64,000 nucleotides of DNA from Burkholderiales bacterium (lineage in GTDB: Bacteria; Pseudomonadota; Gammaproteobacteria; Burkholderiales; Usitatibacteraceae): assembly GCA_025360815.1 (NCBI GenBank), contig JANYBL010000035.1, positions 1 to 64,000 on the forward strand, written 5' to 3'. Shown one piece after another: positions 1-9,405 of this stretch. The notes under the pieces were generated by a model. The model made no database searches and had not been told where the DNA came from. It worked only from the letters and a program-made list of their open reading frames with translations. Made by a program: the position numbers and the translations under genes. How positions within the stretch are numbered: the stretch's first letter is position 1; the number at the start of each line of letters is the position of its first letter.

Positions 1-1
1 T

Positions 2-427
2 GTGGCCTGCACCGGAACTGCGGCTCAATGTACGGTAACAAACGGCTGGGTGGTTGATTTGCCCAACGCTGGAGAACGCGTCAACGTGGACATGCAATTA
101 CAATCCGGCACGTTAGGCTTTATCAGCAATTTGCCCAGCAACGCAGCGTGTAGCGGCGGCGGTACTGGTTACTTCACACAGTTGTTTGCGCAAGATGGTC
201 TGGCAGTTGACGCAAGCCAACCCATATCTGTCATTTATCAGAATACGTTACTGGTCGGCCTCACGACTGTGTTGACCACGAATAATCAGATCTACGCGCT
301 CATAACACCGGGCAATCCAAGCCCAAGTGCAACACTGGCTCCTGCGTTTAACCAACTGTTCCAGACGAGGCCGCTGCCGCCAACGGGCAAACGGATTAGT
401 TGGAGAGAGATTCTGCCAGCGCAGTAG
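2..427 (+). CDS. C-terminal fragment of a PilY1-like type IV pilus tip/assembly protein (5' truncated by window)
   Basis: ORF open at the window edge; C-terminus ...PPTGKRISWREI resembles the C-terminal end of PilY1 proteins; neighbouring pilin-like genes. Confidence 0.5.
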   Translation: MACTGTAAQCTVTNGWVVDLPNAGERVNVDMQLQSGTLGFISNLPSNAACSGGGTGYFTQLFAQDGLAVDASQPISVIYQNTLLVGLTTVLTTNNQIYALITPGNPSPSATLAPAFNQLFQTRPLPPTGKRISWREILPAQ

Positions 428-501
428 TCGAGAACAATCGGTTGATATTTCTGGCCCAATTGATCTGCCGATTTGGCAGATCAATTGAGTGACTCATTGA
501 A

Positions 502-1173
502 TTGATGGAGAATCGTTTACGCTTGATAAAATGGTACACAGCGATTGGTTTGTCGTTGGGTATTCACGCCGTTGGCTACTTCTGGATAACCAGTACATTT
601 GATTTCAAACCAAGCAGATCTGAACGTGCTGGATTGTCGGCTTGGCTGGTGCCTTTAAGTAGCGCCAAGCAGGACGCAACGCAAAAACCAGATTCACCGC
701 AAATTGTAAAATCAGACGCATCCGAAAAATCGTTGCTGCCGTCTGCGCTGATGGAGTCAGATCAACGCATTCGCCCCGATTCAGAACACAACAAAAGCGA
801 CAAGTTGGCACCGCCCCCGGTTTCAATCGCTGCAATAGATACGTCCTTCCCCGACTACGCGACGTCTAATCATCTGGACCAACCACCCGTCCCGTTGACG
901 GATGTCGAGCCTGTCTATCCGGATGGCGGGATTGGCCAACAAGGGACTGTGGTTCTGCGCTTACTGATCAATGAGCAAGGTAATGTTGAGAAGGCGGTGG
1001 TGCTTAGCGCGTTTCCCAAGGAAATTTTCGACCTGGCCGCGAGCACAGCCTTTGAGAAAGCCAAATTCTCTCCGGGGCGATTACTGGGGGTACCGGTTAA
1101 ATCGCAGTTAACAATCGAGGTGAAGTTCACGCCACTAAACCGTGGCAGCAGCGTCACGGGTAATCGTCGCTAA
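502..1173 (+). CDS. TonB-family C-terminal domain energy transducer-like protein
   Basis: N-terminal TM segment, Pro-rich middle, C-terminal VEPVYPDGGIGQQGTVVLRLLINEQGNVEKAVVL...FSPGRLLGVPV typical of TonB_C. Confidence 0.75.
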   Translation: MMENRLRLIKWYTAIGLSLGIHAVGYFWITSTFDFKPSRSERAGLSAWLVPLSSAKQDATQKPDSPQIVKSDASEKSLLPSALMESDQRIRPDSEHNKSDKLAPPPVSIAAIDTSFPDYATSNHLDQPPVPLTDVEPVYPDGGIGQQGTVVLRLLINEQGNVEKAVVLSAFPKEIFDLAASTAFEKAKFSPGRLLGVPVKSQLTIEVKFTPLNRGSSVTGNRR

Positions 1174-1215
1174 ATGCATTTTTCGGTCTTACCGTCAAAA
1201 TTAAATTAAATTTAA

Positions 1216-1240
1216 TTGCGCGCAAGGCGCAAACTTTTTT
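1216..1240 (+). terminator. Putative rho-independent terminator downstream of tonB-like gene
   Basis: TTGCGC-GCAAG-GCGCAA stem-loop followed by ACTTTTTT. Confidence 0.55.
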
Positions 1241-1307
1241 GAGTCGTTATAAAATACGGAAACTGATGTCCGCTGATTTGGTTGTGTACTCCAATGGACA
1301 GAAAGTT

Positions 1308-1383
1308 GCCGAAATAGCTCAGTTGGTAGAGCAGCGCATTCGTAATGCGAAGGTCGGAGGTTCGATTCCTCTTTTCGGCACCA
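1308..1383 (+). tRNA. tRNA-Thr(CGT)
   Basis: Cloverleaf: GCCGAAA acceptor pairs with TTTCGGC, TAGCTCAGTTGGTAGAGC D-arm, anticodon loop TTCGTAA, GGTTCGATTCC T-arm, encoded CCA. Confidence 0.95.
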
Positions 1384-1507
1384 ATTCTATTTTTGCGTTG
1401 GTGAGAGAGTCCCTGCCGTGTAACATTTTGTCGATTCGATTGGTTGGGCGTTATCGAGCAATCACCAACCCCCCCGTTTGCTGCTTCGGCGACGTAAAAT
1501 AGGGGTC

Positions 1508-2023
1508 ATGCTCACATTAAGCCTCACAGCACTGATCAATCCCCGCAATTGGGCGCGTGCGCGCGCTCACCCCAGTGCTCATGTATACGACGCCAGCACA
1601 ACGGGCTTTACCCTGCTTGAAATGCTGGTCGTTCTGACTGTAATCGCCATCATCGCGGGCATCGCGATGCCCAACTTTATGCGGATGATGGATTCTATTA
1701 GTGCCGCCGCGAAGTGGTCGGCGTTGCTAGATGAGCTAGATAGTTTGCCGTATCGCGCATTTTCGCAGGGGCAGACAATCCGTTTGAACGGCGAAACCGC
1801 GCCGCAGATTTTGACTTCGTTGCCGCCGGGTTGGATAGTCAGTGTCGAAGGCCCGGTAAAATCGAGCGCATCGCTGACGACCAATCGTGACGCGGATGGC
1901 GGTTTGATTCAATATCGTGAAAACGGTTGGTGTGGTGGTGGTAAGGTTATTTTTGTCACGGATCATGCGGTGCGCCGCGTGATCGAGTTGACGGCGCCAC
2001 GTTGCGCGGTGGCGGCTTCGTGA
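1508..2023 (+). CDS. gspH: GspH/FimT-type pseudopilin
   Basis: Prepilin N-terminus GFTLLEMLVVLTVIAIIAGIAMP; size and position before a second pseudopilin. Confidence 0.7.
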   Translation: MLTLSLTALINPRNWARARAHPSAHVYDASTTGFTLLEMLVVLTVIAIIAGIAMPNFMRMMDSISAAAKWSALLDELDSLPYRAFSQGQTIRLNGETAPQILTSLPPGWIVSVEGPVKSSASLTTNRDADGGLIQYRENGWCGGGKVIFVTDHAVRRVIELTAPRCAVAAS

Positions 2024-2616
2024 TGGGGTGTCAGCTGGATTGCCGCTGTGGCTATCGCTCGAACCGCTATGGCTGGTATTCGCGCCGCCAAGGGTGTGCA
2101 CGCGATCAAGCGGGCGTTCGGCGAACTGCCGAATCCGGTTTTTCGTTGCTTGAGGCCATCGTGGCCATGGTGTTGGTCTCCGTCGCCGGGCTCGCGTTGT
2201 TTTCATGGACCAACAGCAGCTTTATGAATTTAAATCGTATTCAAGAATCCAGCGCCCGCGCTGCCGCCCAACTCAATGCGTTGCAATTTTTGCAAACCGT
2301 TAACCCGATGGTGCGGCCCGTCGGCTCGACGACGTTAGGTAAACTCAAACTCGATTGGCGCGCTAGGGTGATCACACAACCGCAAACCAACCTTCTCGAA
2401 TCTGGTTCGCCCGGGCCGTTTACGGTAGCACTTTACGAAATCGAGGCAACCATGGAAGAGCCGCCTGAAGTGCCACCATCTCGTTTCACCGTGCGCCTTA
2501 TGGGTTACGAACGATTGCCATTCGATGCGGATCCGTTTGGCGATAAACCCGTCACCTCGCCCGTCAAGAAAACAGTACCTGTGGCAAAGAATGTAACGGC
2601 TCGTTCAACACCCTAG
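2002..2616 (+). CDS. gspI: GspI-like pseudopilin
   Basis: Prepilin motif SGFSLLEAIVAMVLVSVAGLALF; overlaps the gspH-like gene; start codon uncertain. Confidence 0.6.
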   Translation: MRGGGFVMGCQLDCRCGYRSNRYGWYSRRQGCARDQAGVRRTAESGFSLLEAIVAMVLVSVAGLALFSWTNSSFMNLNRIQESSARAAAQLNALQFLQTVNPMVRPVGSTTLGKLKLDWRARVITQPQTNLLESGSPGPFTVALYEIEATMEEPPEVPPSRFTVRLMGYERLPFDADPFGDKPVTSPVKKTVPVAKNVTARSTP

Positions 2617-2848
2617 TCAAACGCATGACGTGTCGCCTAATTTGCCAAGCTCAATTGGGACAGCTCTCAGTTTTGGGATTCAACTTTCTACAAAACGATG
2701 CATCTGTCAGTATTTGATTGGGAATTTATTGGGGTTCCACCAAGATTTTGTTGGGGTTCTAACGGAAATAAATTGGGAACTGCGCCGGAAGTACGCTAAA
2801 ATGCCGACTCGGAATTTGTAGCTCGCAGCACTCAATCGAAATTCCCAT

Positions 2849-2923
2849 GCCCGCATAGCTCAGTGGTAGAGCAACCGCCTTGTAAGCGGTAGGTCGTCTG
2901 TTCAATCCAGACTGTGGGCACCA
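2849..2923 (+). tRNA. tRNA-Thr(TGT)
   Basis: GCCCGCA/TGTGGGC acceptor, TAGCTCAGTGGTAGAGC D-arm, anticodon loop CTTGTAA, GTTCAATCC T-arm, encoded CCA. Confidence 0.95.
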
Positions 2924-3065
2924 AACTAATCTGCTGATTTAACGCACATTTTTGGCATTTTGCGCAATGCAAAACATCGCCAAAATCGTGTCGTGGCCCG
3001 TAAATGGCCATAAAATTGGGCGAATTTAAGTTTTACCTATATGCATTATTCCCAACTTAGGAGTA

Positions 3066-3266
3066 ATGCGAATGGCACGCAGAAAAACCCCCGGCATCAC
3101 CCGTCTAACGAACGGTCGTTTCCGCGCCCGCTCACGGCGCAAAGGATATGCTCCCGATTCACAAGTTTTCGACTCGCTTGCAGATGCAGCAGAATGGAAG
3201 GCTAATGCCGACGCTGGCAAACGTCGCGTACCTACGTCAATAGCAAGGAAGCCGAAATACGCTTAA
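3066..3266 (+). CDS. Small protein resembling the N-terminal arm/DNA-binding segment of tyrosine integrases
   Basis: GRFRARSRRKGYAPDSQVFDSLADAAEWKANAD resembles the N-terminal integrase arm pattern; no catalytic domain follows. Confidence 0.5.
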   Translation: MRMARRKTPGITRLTNGRFRARSRRKGYAPDSQVFDSLADAAEWKANADAGKRRVPTSIARKPKYA

Positions 3267-3768
3267 CTTTCATTTTAACGATTCAAAAAATCAAAACAAG
3301 ATTTAACATTACTGATCGCAATGTTTGCTCAAGTATTTGGCATTGCAGGATACATTTAAAACGCATGCTTAAAATCGCGTCTTAAGGAATTTATGCTCCA
3401 AACGCCGCGCCTAGCCTAGAGTTTGGTAAATTTTGTGTAGCATTCTCGCGCACGCACAGTCGTTGTCAATTAAAGTATCGCCATCTTGTTTGATGTTGCT
3501 GTTTGATGCTATTCGCGCCGCTTGTCAACACGACGACTGCACAAACATCCAGAACGAACCCTTGTTCGTAAAAACGATCTGAGCCCGTAGGTTCTGGACC
3601 TATGTTTTTTGCATCTCGCTTGATAACAACTCACCGCAATTTATCGCTATTTCTTACTCATTTCTCGCGCATATTCTGCGCGTTCCGTTGCGGTGTATCC
3701 TGAGCATTATTTCTTGTATTTTCTCAGCATTTTTACGTAAACGTTATTGCCTAGCATCTGATCCTTTT

Positions 3769-5985
3769 ATGCCCATCTCGATGAATCGCATTGCTGTTTA
3801 TTTTGTAGCGCTGATTTGTGCGTTTTTTCCAACGCTTTTTTCAATTGCTTCGGCCACGGAGGCCAATCCAGGCAAAGCTCCGCACGCCACGGTCAAAACC
3901 CCGCACGTCGCGGCAGAGTTAATTTCCCAGCAAACCGCAATAGTGCCCGGCCAGCCGATTGAGGTGGCGCTGCGCTTTCAGATCATTGAGCATTGGCATA
4001 CCTATTGGCAAAACCCAGGCGATTCTGGGCTGCCAACTAAGCTTAAATGGCATTTGCCATCTGGTTTTTCTGCAAGCGCCATTCAATGGCCGTACCCGAA
4101 AAAACTGCCCTTGGGTCCGCTGATGAATTTTGGCTATGAGGGAGAAGCTCTGCATTTGGTGACGATCCAAACCCCGAAAAATTTGAACGCAGGCGATAAA
4201 ATCACGCTCAGTGCGAAGGCTGATTGGCTTGTGTGTGCCGATGTTTGTATTCCAGAAGAAGGCGATGTGTCTGTCACGCTGCCTGTCTCGCTAGATGCGG
4301 CAGCAAGCAGGATCGACCCACGTTGGGCCAATGCCTTTGCCACGGCTCAGGCGGCGCTGCCTGTCGCATTCAATACACGCACCAATTGGAAAGCCAGCGC
4401 AAAATTGGCGCCGCAAGGCTTGCAAATTGATCTCACGCCGCCGACACCGCCCCAAGGCGAAACATTGGATTTACAAGAGCTTACGTTTTATCCGTACCAA
4501 GGCGAGCTTATCGAAAACGCTGGAAAGCAAGTACTGACGCGGGTTTCAGAGGGGTTTCGTTTATTTGTGCCAGTGATCGATCCCTTGGCAGCGGACTTAA
4601 AAACGGTCAATGGCGTCTTGGTTTCGAGCAACGGCTGGGGCGGCGGCCTGGGCAGTGCACGGGCCAACAAAGCAGTCGAAATCGCAGCACCTGTCAGCTA
4701 TGCAAAAATTGAAAACCCTAGTATTGGCGGCGCTCCCAAGCCAAAAATTCCTGAAGAGCCGCTTTCAGCTGTGAGTTTGCTTGCTACGTTAGGGGCCGCG
4801 CTGCTGGGCGGCTTGATTTTGAATTTGATGCCCTGCGTGTTCCCCGTGCTCGGTATTAAGGTGATGGGTTTTGTGCAAAACGCGCACGGCGATGGAGGTG
4901 CATTGCGGCGTCAGGGGCTGGCATTTTTTGTTGGAGTGGTATTGTCGTTTTTAGTGTTAGCAGGATTGATGCTGGCGCTGAGGGCAGCGGGGCAGTCGAT
5001 CGGCTGGGGTTTCCAGTTGCAGGAGCCGGGGTTTATTGTCGTGCTGGCATTGGTATTTTTTATCATGGCGCTGAATTTATCGGGCGTGTTTGAAATCGGC
5101 ACCTCTTTGCAGTCAGCCGCCGGGCAGGCCGAACTGAATGCACAGAAAAATCCATTAGTCGGCGCGTTCGCTTCCGGCGTGCTGGCAACCGTCGTGGCCA
5201 CGCCTTGTATGGCGCCCGGCCTAGGTGCCTCGGTTGGCTTTACCTTAAGCCAAAGCACATCGATTGCGTTGCTCGTATTTTTGGCCATTGCCGTTGGCCT
5301 TGCTGCACCTGTGTTGCTGCTTTCGTTTGTGCCTGCATGGCTTAAATTTTTGCCCAAACCGGGCGCATGGATGGAAACCTTCAAAGAATGTATGGCCTTC
5401 CCGCTTTATGCCACGGTGGTCTGGCTGGCGTGGGTGCTCGGCTCGCAGACGGGCAATGACGGCGTTGCCAAGTTACTGCTGGCGCTGGTGACAATTGCCT
5501 TTGCCGCTTGGGCATACGGCCGCTGGCAGGTCAAAAAACCAATGTTAGCCATGATTCTTGCGGTGGTAGGTTTGGCGGCTGGTGCGGTGCTTGCATGGCC
5601 GGCTGACGAGCTTCAAACCGACGCGCAAGGCAAGAAAATCGACGATGGCTGGGTCGCATTCTCACCCGCCAAAATCACCGAGCTGCGCGCAGCTGGTAAG
5701 CCCGTGTTTGTCGATTTCACCGCTACATGGTGCATCACTTGCCAAGTTAATAAACGGGTGGCATTAAACAAAGCCGAGGTTGTCAAACGGTTTCAAGAGC
5801 TGGGTATTGTCCGTTTGAAAGCTGATTGGACAGTGAAAGACCCCGTCATCACCGCTGCCTTGGCCGAATTTGGCCGCAACGGCGTGCCGCTTTATGTGTT
5901 TTATCCGAAAAACGGCGAACCGCAAGTGCTGCCAGAAGTGTTGACGCCTAGTGTAGTGCTGGCGGCGATTGGAGCCGCGAAGTGA
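3769..5985 (+). CDS. dsbD: DsbD-family protein-disulfide reductase (N-terminal periplasmic domain, TM core, C-terminal thioredoxin-like domain)
   Basis: TM core with LNLMPCVFPVLGIK and VVATPCMAPGLGASVGF; C-terminal VDFTATWCITCQVNK. Confidence 0.9.
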   Translation: MPISMNRIAVYFVALICAFFPTLFSIASATEANPGKAPHATVKTPHVAAELISQQTAIVPGQPIEVALRFQIIEHWHTYWQNPGDSGLPTKLKWHLPSGFSASAIQWPYPKKLPLGPLMNFGYEGEALHLVTIQTPKNLNAGDKITLSAKADWLVCADVCIPEEGDVSVTLPVSLDAAASRIDPRWANAFATAQAALPVAFNTRTNWKASAKLAPQGLQIDLTPPTPPQGETLDLQELTFYPYQGELIENAGKQVLTRVSEGFRLFVPVIDPLAADLKTVNGVLVSSNGWGGGLGSARANKAVEIAAPVSYAKIENPSIGGAPKPKIPEEPLSAVSLLATLGAALLGGLILNLMPCVFPVLGIKVMGFVQNAHGDGGALRRQGLAFFVGVVLSFLVLAGLMLALRAAGQSIGWGFQLQEPGFIVVLALVFFIMALNLSGVFEIGTSLQSAAGQAELNAQKNPLVGAFASGVLATVVATPCMAPGLGASVGFTLSQSTSIALLVFLAIAVGLAAPVLLLSFVPAWLKFLPKPGAWMETFKECMAFPLYATVVWLAWVLGSQTGNDGVAKLLLALVTIAFAAWAYGRWQVKKPMLAMILAVVGLAAGAVLAWPADELQTDAQGKKIDDGWVAFSPAKITELRAAGKPVFVDFTATWCITCQVNKRVALNKAEVVKRFQELGIVRLKADWTVKDPVITAALAEFGRNGVPLYVFYPKNGEPQVLPEVLTPSVVLAAIGAAK

Positions 5986-6034
5986 TCGGCTGAAAGTGCA
6001 CAGCGAGCGGCTCTTAAAACGCCTGATTATCTAC

Positions 6035-8251
6035 TTATTCTGGTTTGCTCGCCGGCGCGACAGTCGGTGATATGGTTGGTGATACGGTTGGCGGATTCTG
6101 TGCCCAAGCGCCAAGCTGTTTACGCACCGCCTCGGTAACGGCGCGGGCATCGGTGTCGTCGTTCATGATGTAGGGGGTTATCATCATGATGAGTTCAGTG
6201 CGGTCGTTACTATCCGTCGTGCTTTTGAATGCCCGGCCTAAAAGGGGGATGTCCTTCAAAAATGGTACGCCCGATGATGTTGTGGTTTTATTGTTGGAAA
6301 TAAGCCCACCTAGTACATAAGTCGAGCCGTGTTTTAGGGTGAGTTTTGTATCCAAGATACGCTTATCAATCGGCGGCGAGCTGGGCCCCCCGCTTACCAC
6401 TGCGGTGGGCGTGCTAATTTCTTGGGTAATCTCCATATCAACTTGATCAGACGAGTGGATCACAGGTTTAATTTTTAAAATCGTACCAGTGTCTACATAT
6501 TGGACCGAGCTAATGATTCCCCCGCCAGTTGCAGCGTTGGTCTGCTGCGAAGAAAGTACCGGAACAGACTTGCCAACTTGGATACTGGCCGTCTCGCCAT
6601 TTCGCGCCAGCAGTTGTGGGTTTGACAGGATATTAACGGCGGTGTCGGTTGCGATTGCGTTTAACACAACGCGGGGGTTGTTTGAGCCATCAAGTTGACT
6701 AAAAACAAAGCCCGCCACACTGGTCAGTGCGCTGCCTGGCGAAATAGCACCGCTAGTATTGCCGCCTGAGGCGGATACATTTCTTCCCGTGGAGTTTAAA
6801 TTAGAAAAAATCCAGTCAACGCCTGTCTTCATGCTGCCTGTTAATGTCACCTCAACAATCGTCACCTCGATTAAAACTTGTCTTGTGGTGCGATCCAAAT
6901 CACGTAAGAGGCGAATAATGTCCGTATACTCCTCTCCCGAAGCGCGGAACAGAATCGTATTAGAGGATTTATCAACCACGACGCTACTCGATCCGCCCGA
7001 TGCTGTAGTCGCACCAGTCGTGCTTGTCGCTGTCGTTTTTGCCGATGTCGATGAACCCCCACTCCCTAACAATTTCTGCACGGTTTCAGCCAGGCGTGAA
7101 GCATCGGTGTTTTTGACCTGATAACTAAAAAAAGTCTTCCCCACGTTTTTCTCGGCGGGTTTATCCAACACCTGCGCCCATTCGACAATATGATTCATCG
7201 TCTCTTTGGATTGGGTAAAAACAATGACAGTATTTAAGCCGCTGATGGGCAGGAATGTAACCGGATATTGAATTCCGCCAACCGTGCCCGTACCAACCGA
7301 ATAGCCTTCTTGGACGAGAATTTCGGTCAAACGCTTTGCCAGCTCGTCTGCCGACCAGATCAGCGGCGTAATGCGGATGGAGTTGCGACTCCTGAACAGA
7401 GGTTGATCCAACATCTGGATGGCTTCCATCGCCGCCTGCACATCATCGCCATTTCCGGCGAGTAGGATTGAGTTTCGAACTGGGTCTTCGCTGACACGAA
7501 TTTTCTCGCTAAACAATGTTTTCAGGTAGCTCGTAATTTCGGTGTTACGTACCGCCTGCAATTCAACCAATTGAAACACCGGCCGCAATGGTAGCGGTGC
7601 TTCCGGCATGGCGTTGCCGCGACGAATTTCAGGCAAATAACCTGAACTATTATTATCGGGCACGATGCGAATCAGCCCGCCGATATCTTGTACCGCGATA
7701 CCAAAACTTTTGAGTAACTGGCGGGCGCTATTTTCAGCGTCTGCGGCCGTTAATGCTTTGCCGCTTCGCAGCGTAACCAAATCTTTTCGCGCCATCACTG
7801 CGGGATCAATACTGATATTGCGCTTGAGAACAGTTGCGTAGACGGTCTGAATAAAAGCCGGTAAAGGCAGTGAATCAAAATTGAGTGTGACATCCGCTGT
7901 TTGGCCACTTGCGATCGGCGCTGTCGGCTGCGCGGCTTTCGGTAGGGTTATAGGCGGTTTTGGATTGTTTGCGATAGCCGTGGCGGCTTGTGCGCCGCCG
8001 ACGATACCGCTGTTTGCGCCAGTTAAATTGCTTGAGCTACCCGCGCCGCCCGCATCAACTAACGTATCTGTTTGTGGCTGTGGCTGTGGCCGAGCCGGAA
8101 TATCCAGCTTGGCGGGGATCAACGGCTCGGTTGCGCAACCAGCTAATACCAGTGCTAGCCACAGCGCATTGAGACGCATTGGTTTTGCCAACAGCGGTGT
8201 TTGCGCGAATAACGACGTTGAATCAGATTTCATTATTGGAGTTTTCTTCAT
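6035..8251 (-). CDS. gspD: Type II secretion system secretin GspD (lipoprotein signal)
   Basis: LVLAGCATEP lipobox; secretin domain ...VQYVDTGTILKIKPVIHSSDQVDMEITQEIS...LTLKHGSTYVLGGLISNN. Confidence 0.9.
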   Translation of the reverse strand: MKKTPIMKSDSTSLFAQTPLLAKPMRLNALWLALVLAGCATEPLIPAKLDIPARPQPQPQTDTLVDAGGAGSSSNLTGANSGIVGGAQAATAIANNPKPPITLPKAAQPTAPIASGQTADVTLNFDSLPLPAFIQTVYATVLKRNISIDPAVMARKDLVTLRSGKALTAADAENSARQLLKSFGIAVQDIGGLIRIVPDNNSSGYLPEIRRGNAMPEAPLPLRPVFQLVELQAVRNTEITSYLKTLFSEKIRVSEDPVRNSILLAGNGDDVQAAMEAIQMLDQPLFRSRNSIRITPLIWSADELAKRLTEILVQEGYSVGTGTVGGIQYPVTFLPISGLNTVIVFTQSKETMNHIVEWAQVLDKPAEKNVGKTFFSYQVKNTDASRLAETVQKLLGSGGSSTSAKTTATSTTGATTASGGSSSVVVDKSSNTILFRASGEEYTDIIRLLRDLDRTTRQVLIEVTIVEVTLTGSMKTGVDWIFSNLNSTGRNVSASGGNTSGAISPGSALTSVAGFVFSQLDGSNNPRVVLNAIATDTAVNILSNPQLLARNGETASIQVGKSVPVLSSQQTNAATGGGIISSVQYVDTGTILKIKPVIHSSDQVDMEITQEISTPTAVVSGGPSSPPIDKRILDTKLTLKHGSTYVLGGLISNNKTTTSSGVPFLKDIPLLGRAFKSTTDSNDRTELIMMITPYIMNDDTDARAVTEAVRKQLGAWAQNPPTVSPTISPTVAPASKPE

Positions 8252-8275
8252 GGTATTTCTCGATTGTATTTTTCA

Positions 8276-8746
8276 TTACCACACTATCGGAATAGTCTGC
8301 TCGGCCAGCGGTAATAACCGCTTCTTGCCGTCAATATTGACACACACCCCGTTTTCTTTGATCTCGACAATCGGCGTGCCATCGGGGAATTTTTCACCGA
8401 CTTTTAACGGCAAGATACGATCATCGCCAAACTGTACCAGCACCACGCGGTCCCGTGCTTGGCCAGCGACCCCGGCAATGCGCCAGCGCTTGGCAGATTC
8501 ATCAACGCTGATATTGGCGAATTGCCCCCCCCACAGGTTGCTGCGAGCGAGTTCAGATAGATTTTCAGCGTTGCGGCTGGCGTTCCGGGTAGTGGTTTCT
8601 AGCCTTGAAATGCGCCAATCTTCATCGGCGCGATTCTGTTTGAGCTTGCTGCCATCGGCCACGGGTGCTGGCATGATCATCACGGCAATTGCGACGGCAA
8701 TTGCCACGGCCCAAAGCCAGTAGATGAGTATCTGGCGCGGCGTCAT
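8276..8746 (-). CDS. GspC/PilP-like small bitopic T2SS protein
   Basis: N-terminal TM; C-terminal ...VVLVQFGDDRILPLKVGEKFPDGTPIVEIKENGVCV; sits between gspD and gspM-like gene. Confidence 0.5.
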   Translation of the reverse strand: MTPRQILIYWLWAVAIAVAIAVMIMPAPVADGSKLKQNRADEDWRISRLETTTRNASRNAENLSELARSNLWGGQFANISVDESAKRWRIAGVAGQARDRVVLVQFGDDRILPLKVGEKFPDGTPIVEIKENGVCVNIDGKKRLLPLAEQTIPIVW

Positions 8747-9405
8747 TTGCTGGCGCCGCTGCTAGGCTCGTTAGCCGCGCCGCCGTTTGAATTGGCTGGT
8801 GCGGTGGATTCAGGCTTTAATGCATAGGCGACTAGCTCAATATCGGCGGTCGGGGATGGTGCGCCGCGAACAGATAGGCTCTCTACAATCATCGCGGGTT
8901 TTTTCTCGCTCACATCGCGCGCCATCGCGGCGAGCCATGCGTTAACGGCGGCAGGGCGAAAATCAACCAGTACGCGCGCTCGAATCGCGACCACTTCCGG
9001 CATGTCTGGCGAGAGCGGCGTGTCGCTGACGACCACCTTCACTTGTCGGCTTATCAGCCCGCCCGCCGCCAAGTTGCGATTAATCGATTCTTGCACGGCC
9101 GCTTGCGCGAGGCCCAAGCTGCCCTCTTTCCACAGCAAACTTTCAAAATCATTGAGGGCTGCTTTTGCTTCGCCCGCGCGGCTGGTCCAATCGCCAGAAT
9201 TCGCAAGCACCTTTGAGCGACCAATGCGCGACTCTGCGGCAAGCCAAGCCTCGCGCTTGACCGAGACTGCATCGCGTAACATTAGGATGCCGTAGAACCA
9301 CATAATCGCGAGGATGGCGTAAATACCGTAGCGCAGCCGCGCGTTGTTGCGCCATTGTTCGCGTGAGTCGCTGAGTGCTGCGCTCAACTGGCTTTGGATG
9401 CTCAT
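8743..9405 (-). CDS. GspM-like T2SS inner membrane protein
   Basis: One TM near N-terminus; overlapping start/stop with both neighbours in the T2SS gene run. Confidence 0.5.
   Translation of the reverse strand: MSIQSQLSAALSDSREQWRNNARLRYGIYAILAIMWFYGILMLRDAVSVKREAWLAAESRIGRSKVLANSGDWTSRAGEAKAALNDFESLLWKEGSLGLAQAAVQESINRNLAAGGLISRQVKVVVSDTPLSPDMPEVVAIRARVLVDFRPAAVNAWLAAMARDVSEKKPAMIVESLSVRGAPSPTADIELVAYALKPESTAPANSNGGAANEPSSGASK

Noticed and set aside
1239-1502. 87-codon ORF over the first tRNA-Thr
   Set aside because: Overlaps a clear tRNA cloverleaf; translation includes the tRNA sequence (AEIAQLVEQRIRNAKVGGSIPLF)
1736-2206. 156-codon minus ORF over the pseudopilin genes
   Set aside because: Antisense to two genes with prepilin motifs; Arg/Thr-rich composition typical of a shadow frame
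2630-2821. Short ORF and repeated TTGGGGTTC words before tRNA-Thr(TGT)
   Set aside because: Only two short word matches and no recognisable protein; likely AT-rich spacer
7881-8723. 280-codon plus-strand ORF antisense to gspD/gspC-like genes
   Set aside because: Shadow frame of two well-supported minus-strand genes; the translation is Ser/Ala/Cys-rich with no family signature
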